Assembly: GCA_900708905.1 (NCBI GenBank)
Contig: CAADRB010000005.1
Coordinates: 2,075,689 to 2,139,688 of the forward strand
Reading direction: 5' to 3'
Length of the DNA stretch: 64,000 bases
Source: Hymenolepis diminuta
Taxonomy: Eukaryota; Platyhelminthes; Cestoda; Cyclophyllidea; Hymenolepididae
Numbering within the stretch: the stretch's first letter is position 1; each line of letters begins with the position of its first letter. The notes under the pieces are model-generated. The model made no database searches and had not been told where the DNA came from. It saw only the letters and a list, made by a program, of their open reading frames with translations. The position numbers were made by a program, and so were the translations under genes. Shown piece after piece: positions 23,701-37,500 of the stretch.

Positions 23701-26700
23701 AAGGTTAGTGTATATTATGAATATTGAGAGACGTTATTATTCAATTGTCACCTATGTAATCAATAAGTTGCAGGTCAAATTTTTTTATCCAAAGTACAAG
23801 AGAACAATAATTTGTAGAAAAGCAAAAACAAGATCACCACATACACGTGTGTTCACACGTTTTCGAGATCAAATAGCGAATTGCGCGCTTTTAATGTCAA
23901 ATTCAAAATTTTATATTCCCTTTAAGACATGCAGACTTTTAAAGCATAGCTGTTTAAAGCACCACTCATGTAAATGACTTTAAACTATTGTAATGTTTAA
24001 AATAAATTGCACATCACATACATTGAAGGCAGTGATTGTCCGAAGTAGACAAATCTGGATGTATAGACCTAAACAACTTGATAAATGCTTAAAAGGAGCT
24101 TCTATTAAATGTGAATCAATTACATTCCTTAAATTCGTCCCTTTGCTAACTATGACCGACATGCAATTAATTTTACTTCTCGAGGAGCTACTTAGACCGT
24201 GACAGATTTGATTATTTGAAAGCCGATTAAAATGCTCTGGAATTCTCTGTGTATGCGATGTTGTGATTTATTTTAATACTATAAGTGCACTTAACAGAGG
24301 TGACCTGCGTTTTTATTGTAGTCATTAAAATATTAACTTGTACCAAATAGTTGCTCTAATTAGTGATATGTGGGAATCGGGTAATTCAAGAGAATGCATT
24401 CCTTCACAATTGAAAACATTCATCTAGCGCGATTGATTACCAGTCGCTTTTAACTAGATAGAACACTTTCGGATATACTAAGCCAGGCAGATCTGAGATG
24501 AAAATGGCACATATCGCACGCAGAGATATTCAAGAATCCACGATTTCAAGTCCGAAATGTTCATTTTTCTCACCCTCCGCTCCTACCCCCAGGGTAAAAA
24601 CTTATTTTTAGGGCTCTATGCTGCCCCATCCAAATCTAACCATTGATTTAAAAGTATGTCTAAAAGGGCGAAGGTTTATTAAGCCTATCTGATATCCAGT
24701 TCATTTACATTAATGTAGCATTCCTCTAATTCACAAATAAATTTCCATCAATTTATTTCCACTCTCACATGGCCCCATAACTTTAATTGCATTAGGCCTT
24801 GTTATTAATACTAATTATCCGCTTTGTTGGTTCAGTTTAGATATATTAGAATATACTATTTACATTAACATCATGACCTTTGCTTATTAATAAAGTCAGT
24901 TATGTGCTTTCATTCAGGCAGAAACAATATACTTTTATTTACTTTAGTACCAAGAGAATTAGGAAGCTGTAGTATTGATTCTTGAATCTCCTTTCTTCCA
25001 CTTCTCAGCTCCAGTATAAAACATCAGTTGGGATTTTTAACAACGCGAGTTTTCTATGCGTGAATTTTCTGCCGTATTGGTTGAATTTATGAATTCTAAG
25101 AAGTCTCTGGGGACGTACATTTTGTCCGAGTCTCTCTTATAACTGGAATTCATAGTAAACCTTTCTTTATATGATTAGAATATTATTAAAAGGAAATATT
25201 CTTATTTTGTAACTTATTACGAACTGCTTTCAGGTGTTCTAAAAGCAGAAGCTGCAAATAATTTTGTATTAATTATTAATTAACCATCGCACTTAGGCGT
25301 GTAAAAGACGCTTGAAGTTCCTTAAAAGGTGTCTAGTAATAGATGCGGCTTCAGGTGTAATTTTTAGACCATTTAATTCTTCTCAAAATACATCGATTAA
25401 GTGTAAATTACAGTACTGGCAGAATCAGTTTACTGAAACTATGATATATGAAAACATTCACAATAAAAGTTAATTTTATTTAAATTTTATTTTTGCTCGT
25501 GGTACTGCTAAAACCGACAAATTTTAATCGAAAATTTGAGAACAGCAAAGTAAGTGATCAAGGAGTGATAGAGCTGAGATTGAGTATAAGTTGAGAATAA
25601 ATACAAGGCATCAGGAGAGTTTTAATCCTTTGATTTTGTGTTGTATAATTAATAGGTAAGAGGTATAATTTGCCAATTTTATGACCTTATTTTAAAATAT
25701 CAGGATTTACTGCGATGTTAGGAGCTCCCTTAATGGTAGTTTAACCTAGATATCATCTTTAATATTATGTTTTATAAAACAATCGGTTAGAAAACTTCGT
25801 ATGTAAGTAATGTGGGTGACAAGTTGAAGGGATGCAAAATTGAGAAATTGGGAATCGATAAAGCAAACATTACTTGAAAAAGACCATTATGTTGCTATCT
25901 CAACTTTGCTTTGATAAGGTCACGTAAGCTGAATATCATGTAAGAATACTCGGACTTTTTCAATATCTGAACAAAAGTATTAAATTAATTATTGAATAAT
26001 TGATCATTCAGCACTTGATGTTTGGAAAAAACCAAATTAATGAACCGGGGAGTCGAATAATGAAGATTGAACAAAAGGCATTGCAAATTAACTCCTTCCC
26101 TTAAAAAAATATGGACACATAAAAATTGTCATGTTCTCACTTTAGTACCTAATTACAAACCCTTATTGGACCTGTTTGCTGTTCCTTCCTTCTTAATATG
26201 CTTTCCTAATGAATGATACGCAAAGGCTTTTCATCTGTCCCATATTAAATAACAATAACTACTAAATAGTGAATATTTTAATCGATCAAATTATTTTTTT
26301 TTCAACTGTTGGTTAATTTCAACCACAAAAAAGTCCTCCTTAGGAATTTTGAATTATTTTTTCTTACACTCTGAAATGTACTTGGCGGGAGTGATCCAAC
26401 TAGCAGGGGTGGTACACAATGGTCAACTTTACCTCTTTAGGAAGATGATTGTAGAGTGATTTGTTTACACCATAAAAAAATTTCCTTTTCATGAATTAAA
26501 GTAATCGCTTTGTCCCAGATTTAGATAACAAATAATCATGCAAAACACACTACTAAAACTTTGCTAGTGTTCTAGTTACTTAACGGAAAATTTCACATAA
26601 TTTGAGTTTTGTGTGTAATATATTCAAGAGTAATTCTGATGCGTCATTTCCTATTTTGCTGGAAATAATGTTATTTTTAGATATCGAATGCTATATGGAT

Positions 26701-27869
26701 ATATTCCGAGCAGTAGTGTGTATTAATCAGAAACGACCCAAATCACAATTAATCGTGGCCCAGGGAGACTTCAGTTTTACTAACCAGCTTTCTAAACACT
26801 AAATTATGAAAAAAGGTGATGAAGAAAGGGACAAAGATTAAGAATTAGATGGCCTTGGGCATTTACAAAAATTGGAATTATGTCTATGTATATGTATAAG
26901 TTGGGAAGTAATTAAATTTCAGTCAATGTTTGAAAATACACGGACCAATCACCTCGCAGTTACCTAAAATCTGATTAGTGACGACAGTGTCTCGAGCACT
27001 GATCTTGAGGGTTACGTACATAAGCAGTGGTATGATGAATGGGTTAACTACAAATCGAGAGAACTGCATGCTTACTGATTTGCATAACAATGCTTTCTTG
27101 CATCTTGTTCAACTTTTCGACACTTGAATAGATCAAATGTTTTAAATATGTGACAGACTTGCGTTAGCAATTACGTTCAAAATTTTAACGTGACGACTTT
27201 AAGGTGTTAGTTGATGAGTTGTTTCTTTTATACACACTACCTCCAGTTGGACTGAATCCAGATTCCCCCTGTGTGTTGGCATCAGTCTAAAATATATGCG
27301 GTGATAGTAAGACTTTAAAAACACTTTCCTGTGTCTTGGTCTCTCTCTCTCTCTCAGCTGGGTCTTAATGTCTTGCCTCTCACGCCAAAATGGGATTTCA
27401 GATAGACTCTTTAAGTCAAGAAAAGCAATAATTAAATTAGGCGTCTCAATATGGAGGCCAGTGTGGTCCTATTAAGTGATTTCAAATACGGCAATGAGCA
27501 AGTTGATACAGAAACGACAGAATGATAATCACCTTATACACGTACCACATTTGGCAAACATTAAATATCACAATCTCAAATCACCCAATTACACTTTCTA
27601 AGCTTTGATGGTTTAAAGGGGGTTGACCGAAATATAAAAATACAGATAATTCTGAGCACAAAATTACTCAGATGTTTCACCTCAGCCGTCACAGCTATAT
27701 ATACGATGTGTAGCAAATAGCGAGTAAAATTGACAGATTTCCATCGTAGTGGCGTTGAGTGCAACAACACTACCTTTAAAGGAAAGTGGCAACGTTGAAT
27801 TCTGTAGACTCTACAAGCAACGGGCTTGTCTGTAAGGTAGAAAAGGATCACGCTTTTTTATACACGGGT
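20769..27869. other. Non-coding AT-rich region downstream of gene B
   Basis: About 7 kb with only short open frames (for example 23708-23977 and 23993-24202) and no recognisable domain. The 3' untranslated region of gene B is at the left end. A CT microsatellite lies near 27343-27356. Undetected 3' exons of the minus-strand Shal gene could fall here or further right, but none was identified. Confidence 0.45.
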
Positions 27870-28403
27870 GCATATTCACTGCAAATAAGTTGATATTGAA
27901 GGATGAACCCCATCTCACCGAAATATTTTTCTATATTATCCCCATTCCTCATCAAACTTAACTATCTTGTCCTATTATTATGTCTGTAAGTTCTCACCCT
28001 TTTCCTGTTATCCACTGCACTCCAAAACAAACACCGTGTGTCCTCAACCGGCCTACTTTTCATCGATCGGAAAGGACATCGCTTAGTCAGCTTAGTTATC
28101 AATCGGTCCCGCCTGCACCGGCCTGTCCTTCCACCACAATCGTACCGACCAATCAAAACACGCATACATATCTCTATGCATGTCCTTACCCAAAGCGTCG
28201 ATAAAAAAAAGACCCATGATCCCGGACACACACACACACACACAAAAGGACACTAACAGTTCAATAAACGCCATACCCCTCTGCTCTTCCAAGCCGCTAC
28301 TTTCCTTTGAGGCTTTGTACCGAATTTTGTTCAATACATCTTGTCTAACACAATCCTTGGTGTCCTTTTCCTTCATCTGCTGTTAACCATTAGCCGCTAT
28401 AAT
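27870..28403 (+). mobile_element. LTR-like repeat, copy 1 (probable solo LTR)
   Basis: It is homologous over its whole length and in the same orientation to the copy at about 39870-40443. Shared blocks include CCGAAATATTT near the left end, TATCTTGTCCT, CCGACCAAT, the block TGTCCT-ACCCAAAG-GTCGAT before a TA-rich box, a CACACA tract, and GAGGCTTTGTAC followed by TTGTTCAATA and a TGTTA-CCAT-GCCGCTATAA right end. A promoter-like part followed by a GT-rich 3' part and a poly(A)-like hexamer is the usual LTR layout. No internal gag-pol sequence follows it, so a solo LTR is likely. The left boundary is uncertain by some 20 bases. Several short open frames on both strands here are incidental. Confidence 0.65.
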
Positions 28404-31400
28404 ATCATTTGGGAAGATTGAGAATCATGGTTATAACTTCAAAGGATCCATAAATGAGGCAACGGAAAATCAAGACCTGATAAAAGGAAATAGAGTCATG
28501 CAGCACACATTTCATCCAAAGCTACGGCTGATACAATGGCTTTCACAAATGGTAAACAATCGCAGTTTTCAAATTAGAAAGTCAAGCGTTGAGAATAAAC
28601 CAGATTACTTTGCACGAGGACAATGGAAGAAAGATGGGAAAATGTAGAAAGAGAGAAAAGAATAATATGCGGAATGAGGGGGAGTTTGAGTATTGACCGT
28701 CTTGTAACCACCGTGTTGTAAGATTTAGCATGTACAAATTATCAGTTATCGCGAGAGAGGTATGTACAAATCGTTAATCAATAGCCTCTGATTGAAACAT
28801 ATTGAAAACAGTTCAAGAAAACCCACTAAAGTAAACACGAGTTTCTTTGATCCAAATGAATTAACTAATATTACTCAAAATGCTAAGAAGTTTCTGGAGA
28901 ATCCTCCAATACCTTAAAATACATATATATGTATATATATATATATATTCTGTTATTCGGCCATATTAATTAAATGCTCGGGTTGAGGGAAAATTTATTA
29001 GGAAAATGTATTTCTTATGCAAAATAATACCTGCCAATACAATTCTACCTAACACAGGCTTCTTTCCGATAACATGACGATATTATATAGATACATTAAA
29101 AAGGTTATTTAAATCCCTTCGTTGTAGCAACAGCTTTAGTGGTTGAAGAAATTACAATGATGTATAAATTTAGAAAAAAATTAGAACGAAATGGCAGTTT
29201 TTCATTGATTGATATTTAGAAACCGAAATTTTTTGAGGAGGATGCCCAATTGACCGGGCACAGGAGGATAACGGGGGTATGTGATAAAGGGATGAATTTT
29301 AATCCTATGTTTGAAGAGTTTGAAAGTCTAGGCTACATATTTCACACTATTTTTTGATTGTCAAAGCCACAAACAATTTAACACACTGCTATGTTTAAAC
29401 GGCGTTTGGTTTGCAAATTTACATTCATGTATTGATGGAGACTTTTTCAAAAACATCAATGCAATTAATTCTACCGAAGTAATATGAAGAGTCTTTCTTA
29501 TTGCTTAAATAACTATCCAGAGAGCAACAAATGGGATATCGAACTATCCCGGTACGTGTGATTGAGTCTCTTTCTCATATTAAAATTTTACTAAAACGTG
29601 ATTTAAAGTGCATATCCGTATTTACTTTAAATTTCTATTAAAAGAACTTCCCAGTAGCTGCTTTAAGTTATTATAATTGCTAAAATTCAGCATAATATCC
29701 GATTACTTAGAAGCCCATTAATGTTATCTTAAGGTGTTGATTGACTTTTGACAACCAACAATGACAATTTTGCATTTTGTATAGCGGATGCTACACAAAT
29801 AAACCCTTTTGCTACAGCTAGGTAATCCTCCTAAGCAGTCCAGATAGCGTCTAACAGAGTCTGCTGCTCCCAAAGTAGTGAGAACACGAAAGGTGTTAAG
29901 TAGAGTGGGTTTATAGATTTGTAGGCGATAAGATAGTAAGAATTTTATTATGTTAACAGAGCACCGTATCAGATGAGATAGTAAGAAATTCAAGCGAAAG
30001 AGCTACTTATGGGTCGCTGTCCACGAGCTTGGTCCTTAAATACAAACAACGCTAAGTGGTGGGGATATTGATTACTGATTGGCTGAGGAGGCCTCTGCAA
30101 GCAAACTCCGCAAAGGTATAGTCAGCATCTTAGGAAGAATTTCTCTGACTTGGTTTTTCATAATATAAACTTACATATCTAGAATAAATAAAGTGAAATA
30201 AGTACAGATCTTTCATTATGTTATTTGTTATCTCGACAAATTAGCTTACCTTGATTTCGTCTTAGCATGCTGTTTTCTTGTTAAATGAAATTCCATTCCC
30301 ATTCTTGTTTAAATAGTTCTCAAGAGTGCCGTATTTCAAAATTCTCAAGAGAATTATTTTCATTAAAGTAAAGTATGTGCTTTGGGGAATTGCATAAATG
30401 GAAAACCGCTATCAATTATGATGAAGAAATGGAAAATAATAACTTTGTAACGAAATTATAGCGCTTTTTATGACTGATGAACCTTTTATGTGAGTTTTAT
30501 TTGAAATTTCATGCTAGTAGGACAGAGATTTAGCTAATTTTATGTTTACGAGTTCGCCTCTCATGTCTGTATATTTCATGATGTGAATGACCTTGAGAAA
30601 CTTCATTCTGCTTAAGTTAAGTATTTTAAAATTCAGTTTTAAATATAAAATTATCTACGTGGTATCAACACATAGTGTAATTTTTACTTCACTGTAACGT
30701 TTGAGTTATCAGAAGAATCGGTAATATATCTAAGACACTTTCTCTAAAACGGCTGATTTCATTTTTGGCAAATATAAGTTATTGGTTAGAATTAAAGGTC
30801 AGTTTTTTCAAATAATTCGGCATTTATAAGTATTCTAAAGAAATATGTGATTATAAAAGTTGAACTTTTGTGTTTATTTACAGCCCAGAATGTCCCTTTT
30901 ACAGTTTAAAATCATTACTGATTAAAAACTTATTTGAAAATGTTTATTTGTATGGATTGTATGTCAATTGTTGATGAGTTCTTTAAATTTACACTTATTT
31001 ACTTCAAATTATTTGTGCCAAATAAGATTAAATGAATTCTTCTTCATAATAAATAATTTAGATTCTTCGAACAGCCATTTTTTTATGTAAGGAGGAGATT
31101 TTTAAGTTAAATAATCCATAAACGTTTTGGTGAAGTTACAACCTTCTGGGAGCACGAATCTATGCACTTCTTGAGAAAAACCGGTCTATTAACCTAAGTT
31201 GCATGCATAAATTGCCTTTACTGTTGAAACATAAATAGCAGTTTTGCAGTAATAAAGGATTTATTGAAAACTGAATCACCGATTTGCAGTCAATTTAGCA
31301 AGGAAGCTTCACTACTATGCCACTTGTTTCATTCGCACAATTTTTTAAGATCTGTGAAAGGTAATTTTTTCTTCACATAAGTCAATCTTCATTGTAATCA

Positions 31401-32119
31401 AGACGTAAAGATTGAAGACCAACACTGAACCAATGGATGCGACCTTGGTATACATTATCAGATTATTAAGATATAGGATTGCGATATTTACAAAAGAAGT
31501 CAGAAACGGTTACACAATTTAAATAACATGAAGGCTACATCAAATCTGCTATGATAAAACTTTAGGCTGCTGCAATTCTGGGAACACATCTTGAAATTTG
31601 AACTCTGATATGTAAACCACTAATGTATTCACCTCATAGGTCTGTGAAAATAGAGAAGATTCGCCCCAAAACACTCAATATTTGAAGCGGATTAATAATT
31701 TTTGGGAAAAGTGTGAAGGAGTAAATAAGAATAAATATGAATGATGATATAGTCATCGCTTATGCGATCAGTAAGTTTGATTATTTAATAAAATAATCAT
31801 TATTAGTGTTATCTGTTTTGGCACACAATTCGGTGATAAAGAAAAAGATAAAAATTCAATTAATTATAACTTTGAGTAATTTATTTATTTTATCATTATC
31901 TCATTGCCATAGTGCATTAGAATTTAAATTATTCGTAGTTATTTAATTAAAATAAAATTCATTCAAAGCGTTGCCTTAATATTCCCCAGAGAACAGCAAT
32001 AAAATAATTTCATAAGAACTGATTGTTACTGAAACGAGTGAAAAAAAAAATATATCCCTTTCCATAATTACTATCAATTCGCAGTCTCAGTGATATTACA
32101 TCGGTATTTCATACACGAA
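28404..32119. other. Non-coding region with simple repeats
   Basis: AT-rich, no gene recognised. An AT/GT microsatellite lies at about 28920-28950. A stretch around 29724-30110 looks like a possible further minus-strand LTR (listed separately). Confidence 0.45.
29724..30110 (-). repeat. Possible minus-strand LTR-like repeat
   Basis: On the minus strand this block starts with a less AT-rich part, has a TATTTAAGG box near 30040, then an AATAAA hexamer near 29949-29944 followed by further transcribed-looking sequence. This order resembles an LTR (U3 promoter, R, poly(A) signal, U5). I found no second copy in the window, no terminal TG/CA pair that I trust and no neighbouring pol. The open frame across it (29993-29724) has no recognisable domain. 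Confidence 0.25.
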
Positions 32120-32134
32120 ATAGGAGTGACGTCT

Positions 32135-32219
32135 TTCATGTCCTTATGACGCATAATCCCCGTCTGCCGTGTCCAANTTCATGTCCTTATGACGCATAAT
32201 CCCCGTCTGCCGTGTCCAA
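32135..32219 (+). repeat. Exact 42-bp direct duplication separated by one N
   Basis: The 42 bases at 32135-32176 recur identically at 32178-32219, with a single N at 32177 between them. A perfect duplication across an ambiguous base next to a gap is most simply an assembly-joining artefact. A true short tandem repeat is the alternative. Confidence 0.85.
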
Positions 32220-32244
32220 ACGCGCCCATCGATTTTCCCCCCTC

Positions 32245-32341
32245 NNNNNNNNNNNNNNNNNNNNNNNNNNNNNNNNNNNNNNNNNNNNNNNNNNNNNNNN
32301 NNNNNNNNNNNNNNNNNNNNNNNNNNNNNNNNNNNNNNNNN
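32245..32341. other. Assembly gap (97 Ns)
   Basis: A run of 97 undetermined bases. Open frames drawn across it are meaningless. The true gap length is unknown. Confidence 0.99.
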
Positions 32342-32640
32342 CCCACACAAGAACAACACACGCTGGTCAGTTGCGGACTCCTACGCTTGCGGCTCATCTC
32401 CTCTCTTCCTCAGCACGCTCCCCTTCCTCTCTCTTTCTCTCTCTCCCTCTCTGTCACTCGTCTCAAACTCCTTGTGGTTTCCTTCAATACATTTTTGGTC
32501 TCATCAACTCTTGGTGTCCTGCTTCACAATTGTTGTTAGCTCTTACTCAAACAGCTACGAATTGGTGACTGTTATTGTTGTCGTAATTCGTTAGCTGCAA
32601 ACCGTTGGTTGTTATCTAACTCCAACACTCTGTTATAACC

Positions 32641-34035
32641 CAACTTTTAAGACTATACCATATTACTAGGCTTTTGACTTAAGGAAATTATATTTTTAAA
32701 AACAGTCCAACCGGATTCCCAAAAATTTGAAAACTTTTTGAACATTGGAGTTTAATAAAAACCATTTTCTAAATTCGAACAGATTTCATTGGGACTTATA
32801 GCTTTGAACTTTACACCTGAGTATCAAAGAGCTCTCAATGTCTATCCAAAGATCATTTTTTGCAGGACTCTTTTGTTGCGCATCCGCCCATTTCCAAGTG
32901 AATGATTTTTTGCAGCTAGTTTTTAGATGCTTCCACCCAATGAAATATTGTAATTTTTAACTAAGACATTGACTATTGTAGGCAACTGTTACAAATGCGA
33001 TCACCATAAAATTCTTGTAATAGTCGGTGATGAAACGATCTCATTTTATGGAGCTATTATTATTAAAATATTTATTTTTTAAATAAATACGCCAAAATCG
33101 GTTGGAAAAATGCTGGAAGATTCTAAAATCTGCGTATGAGAAATGACTGAACTAAAAATATAATAATCTTGCTTTATTATATTAAATGGTGTTAAATAAT
33201 GCCCAATAAAGGAATCTGAAAATTTATTTTCACCGCATCTTAGCACATTGCGGTTAAAATATATTACTCATACACATTACCTGGAAATCATTTATTGCGT
33301 AATTAATAAGGAAATATTATTTTGTTTGTTAAAAAAAATCCCTTATTTATTCGAAATTTTTTCCTGAAACATCAGTTAAAACAATCGATAAGTCTGAAAA
33401 TGTTGCAATAGTAACTGTGTGGTTATTTTAACATCACCGATAAAAATATGCCCAACTTTAATAATCCTCATGACAATTTTAAAATGTTTTATACCTCTGG
33501 AGACGCGTGGGAGGATTTAATACAATCAGAATGTCAAGAGATTTATTGTATTTAAATTATGGATGCACTGAGTTGATTGGTATTAAATGGGTTAAGTCAA
33601 TTTGAAATAACAAAGTCTCCTTTTACTCAATTTGCACGATTTGATACATGGATAAGTGGGTAATTTGATTTAGCTAATTTGATTGATAAGTCATGCTACC
33701 TCATTGATTTTTACAACAGAAGGCATTAAAGTTAAACTGGCGGTGACAATTGTCATGAGAGAGAACTTGCAAGTGTTCATTTAGAATACACTCTAATAAC
33801 AAGAAGATTACTCTGATAATTATTATTCGCAGTAGTACAAAAAATGATACCCTTCAGTTGTGGGAGGCAAGTGACTATATGCTAAATATGAGAAAATAAT
33901 ATTTTACCCAAACAGTTCTCATTTATTTTTCAACTTAAGAGACCACAACGCCAGCAAAACACAGGACAACGTCATGGCCGACCAAAGGGGTTGTCTTGAA
34001 TCTCCAAGATGGATATCTCATATTTCGATGGGAGA
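32641..34035. other. Non-coding AT-rich region
   Basis: No gene or repeat was recognised in this stretch, apart from the sequence leading into the LTR-like repeat at its right end. Confidence 0.45.
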
Positions 34036-34350
34036 TGCTATAGCTAGCGGATGTCTATCAACCTATAGCGATTAGAAATGATTAGCTGGCGACAAGATCT
34101 CCAATACCGTGTCCACGGGTGGTCCCGCTGTGTACTTACGTGTTTGCACATAGGTAGCTAAACAGATGTCTATCATCGACAACGGGACATGACTGACGTC
34201 TAACAAAGAAATGTTTTGTATATAAACCTAATTTACTTATTTATAAATTGGGGTGGCTTGCCTGCCACCTCCGAACTGATCTAGTGAGATGAGTGACTTG
34301 ACCTATTCCATCTATTCGATCGATGTGGGTCCGATAGACTATAACATTAT
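34036..34350 (+). repeat. LTR-like repeat of a second family, plus copy
   Basis: It is closely similar to the reverse complement of about 62560-62889. Shared blocks include GCGATTAGAAATGATT-GCTGGCGA, AGATCTCCAATA, GGTCCCGCTGTGTG, GGACATGACTGAC, AAAGAAATGTTTTGTATATA followed by AACCTAATTTACTTATT, GGTGGCTTG, CCACCTCCGAACT and CATTCGATCGATGT-like ends. GTATATAAA is a credible promoter box. The copy is followed by TGGGTCCGATA, which could be a primer-binding site, and then by a segment (34380-34560) also found at about 50720-50870. This suggests an LTR followed by the start of an internal region. Confidence 0.65.
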
Positions 34351-34379
34351 TACACTATATTTAACTATGAATCCAATAA

Positions 34380-34560
34380 CTGATAAAGGGGAGGGGACCA
34401 AAAAGATACTGAGAGCTACGTTCTGGTATCAAAGAGTCTTACTTCATTTGACTTTTGTACTCGAATTGTACGATATTTACTTAATGAGCCGTTTTTGCTC
34501 AAATTTCACGAATTGTACGCTAAATTGCAGCAAATTTTTGTCAAAAAATTTTATTAACTG
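34380..34560 (+). mobile_element. Retroelement leader or gag-start fragment, copy 1
   Basis: The segment with AGAGTCTTACTTCATTTGACTT, then TTGTACTCGAATTGTACGATA, then CAAATTTCACGAATTGTACG, recurs with changes at about 50720-50870. Because it directly follows an LTR-like repeat here, it probably represents the first internal bases of a gypsy-like element. The open frame over it (34289-34564) shows no recognisable domain. Confidence 0.45.
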
Positions 34561-37500
34561 GTAATTTTTTATTCAAGAAATATCAGGTTTGCCACTTTAA
34601 TGCACTCTTCAGTGGTTAATGGGGCAAATGATCCCACCTCTTACATTTTAACATGGCAGATAAAGAATATCTAAAATATTTAAAGTTAAAAGAGCTCTGT
34701 CTGCTGTGTAAACAGCCTGGTATTTAATTATGTGCATAAATGAATACAAGAAAGTTTTATTTTTCTGCCCAATTATGCCCTTTATCAACATAAAGACGGT
34801 CTTAATTAGAACCCTTGTAGGCAAAGAATTTCATAGAGACACATCTCATTTATTAATTTATCAAATTATAAGGTCAAATCACCACTAAGATATATGCGGA
34901 TTATAACATCATACCTACCGAAAAATAAGCGAATTTCAAAACCAAATCCACCATTAAAACGTCAAGTAGAAAAGTTTAGTTCTTCAGGAAATCGATTCTT
35001 GAGTTAATGAATATTTACAAATGTTTATTCTGTTTTAAAACAGCTATTTTATTTATTTTACTTAATTTTTACTCATATTTTAACTTAATAATATCATACC
35101 GAAATAGCTCAGTTCGAGATCTTAATTTGCAGTACATATCTATTTTGTTAGTCCTCAATTTGAACTCGATATAAAGAATTTTCATTGGCATTAGTTAATA
35201 AGATTAAATCAAATTATTTATCGATATAATATAACTGAAAACAATATTCTTTTTAAAAAAATTAAAGTGAGCATTTAAATAATTTCGGGACTTTCTAATA
35301 AATAGAGTTATTTGTGTGGTTCCTAACGTTTGAATCAAAGTCTTCCTTCGGAGCTTGTTCTCCCCCTTTTACCGCATTCGACGCCGTGGCAAAGAAAACG
35401 ACCCGCTTAAGTACAAATCGGAGTAAATAAATTGTTCGACAAAATTTAATTTTCTTCAGCTACAATTTGAAATATATTTTACTTACTAAGACATTATTAT
35501 ATTATTCTCTAAATGATTGTTCATTCAGACAGTATTTATTTTCCGGTTTTTATTATTTTTTAAAGTTATCCAAATATTCTATTTAATTCTGATGATTGAG
35601 TAGATTGTAATTAATGTATTCCAATAATTTTTAAACGGTGTAAATACGGGGCACGATAATCTCAATTGGTTCCTTTAAGATTAAATGTTGTTTCAAAAAC
35701 TCATGTTTACAATACACTGGTCCAAGTAAACATGAAATTTCACTTTTGTTAACCATAAGAACAAATTGAAATACTTCTGTTTCATCGTCGGGATGCACAT
35801 CGGAAAATCTGCCAAAATTCGATCATTTTGACATTGTTTCCGTGTCATTACTGGCAAAACAGACACTTCCATACATACATACTGCTCAGTTCATTTTGAA
35901 AAGCAGGCAAACCGAATGATCTGTAGCTTTTGATCTCCTCAGTGCTTTTTCATCATCCAATAAGAACTCCAAAAGCTGTCTTATCAAATAACCAAATCAG
36001 AGGTCAGAGAACCGACTAATAGCTTCACTTGTTAAACCGACTGCTGGCTACTTTCAGTTTAAACACCTATAATTACTGAAATATAATACTTTGTAAATAA
36101 AAGAAATTGTTATTTCTTATGGTAGAACCAATTTCCAGCCTATTTATAATAGCAGTTTCCGACGCTTATCATGGGTAGAGAGTGTCATCATGACGCCTCT
36201 CTATTGAGAAACTTGAATTCTGACATATTCTATGTTTAACCATTGCAGTTGGCCATTCTTCTCACTGGGCGTGCGCAGATAGCAATCAAACCTTGACCTC
36301 TAATATAATAGCCGTAGGATTATCAGATTGTTCAAAGCAATAGCTATCCCCCATGATTTATGCGTATAGAATTTGAAGTATTTTATCTTTTCGTGGGGTT
36401 ATCATATACTCAATTGTAATTGAAGCATGATCATATCTCATTTTGCTCATTCTGAATTGACATGAGTGTTGTGAATCTGTGTAACTACCTATTTGTTCAG
36501 TTAGCAATTTCGAGTAAATTATAACATATTTTTCATCCATTTCGTAGACAGTGACACAAAGATTATAAAATATTCATCTAAAAATAACAGTAATTTAGAA
36601 AATTCAAACAATTTTCCATTGCGGCAGAGCAACTTAAAGTTCAAAGAGGAATAAGTGGAGGGTATCAAAAAAAGAGCGGCAAAGTGTTAGTTCGGAAGAC
36701 TTTCAAATTCGTGTTGCAGAATATTCAATTTGATTGGCATTTGACTGTTACACAATTAAAATTTTATAATTTATCTCTTGGATTACTTACTAAACTTATA
36801 TCCACTTTTTTTAAGTGTTCGTTGGCCGGTTGTTTAATTAAAAATTACCTTGACACTTCAGTTCCTTTCTTCTTTCAAAGACCAAAAGACAGCACCTTAC
36901 ATGATCTTAATAAGTCAATATGAACTTAACAAAGCTGAGCTGACACAAAAGATTTTAATATATAAGTTATTATATTATATTTATTTGCAAATTTGATTGA
37001 GTAGGCAGTGACCTTAAGGTACTTTCATTCAACTATTGATTGTTTCAAAAATGAGGAGACTTCAGTGGAGGTGAGTCTGTAATGAGTAGGCTCTGAATAA
37101 GGTCATCCCGAAAATTACTATATAGAGGTCAGCAACATTGATCTGCTCCTGCATTCACAAAGTTTGCAACATGTGATATCTTAATGCTCAATCTTTATCA
37201 TTTAATTCCCAGTTCAATGGGTGAGGTTATGCCCTCTATAGAGAAAATCTGTTGAACGGTAAATTTAATTTTGTCAGGTCATTTCACTCCAATTACTCCT
37301 ACTGCCAAGGGCGGAAAGATAAGACAGCCAACAAACCAGTTAAAATTTTAAAATTCAACTTTGTAATAGTTTTGAATTTTACAAAATCCAAGGAGAATTG
37401 GCATAGTTACAATGATTAAATAAAAGCAGTCTTTAAAAATAGCCTAATTGCGTATCATTTATCGTTACGACTCCCCATAACTCCTCGTTATGCATATTTG

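Larger units (their letters stand above)
32120..32640 (+). repeat. Possible third LTR-like copy interrupted by an assembly gap
   Basis: Right of the gap, the segment TTCAATACATTTTTGGTCTC followed by a TCTTGGTGTCCT block matches the 3' part of the LTR-like repeat at 27870-28403 (TTCAATACATCTTGTCT, then CCTTGGTGTCCT). A CACACAAGAACAACACACG tract precedes it, as in the other copies, and a CT-rich tract lies at about 32410-32450. Left of the gap there is an exact 42-base duplication. The family relationship is only by eye and the gap hides the middle. Confidence 0.4.

Noticed and set aside
28215..28245. Possible CRISPR-like or tandem array (CACACA tract)
   Set aside because: A simple dinucleotide microsatellite within an LTR-like repeat; no spacer structure.
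27962..28386. Cluster of overlapping open frames (72-94 codons) on both strands
   Set aside because: They coincide with an LTR-like repeat and include a CA microsatellite that yields poly-THTH or CVCV peptides.
32144..32568. Open frames of 71-118 codons on both strands
   Set aside because: They run through the 97-N gap; the flanking parts are low-complexity or LTR-like sequence.
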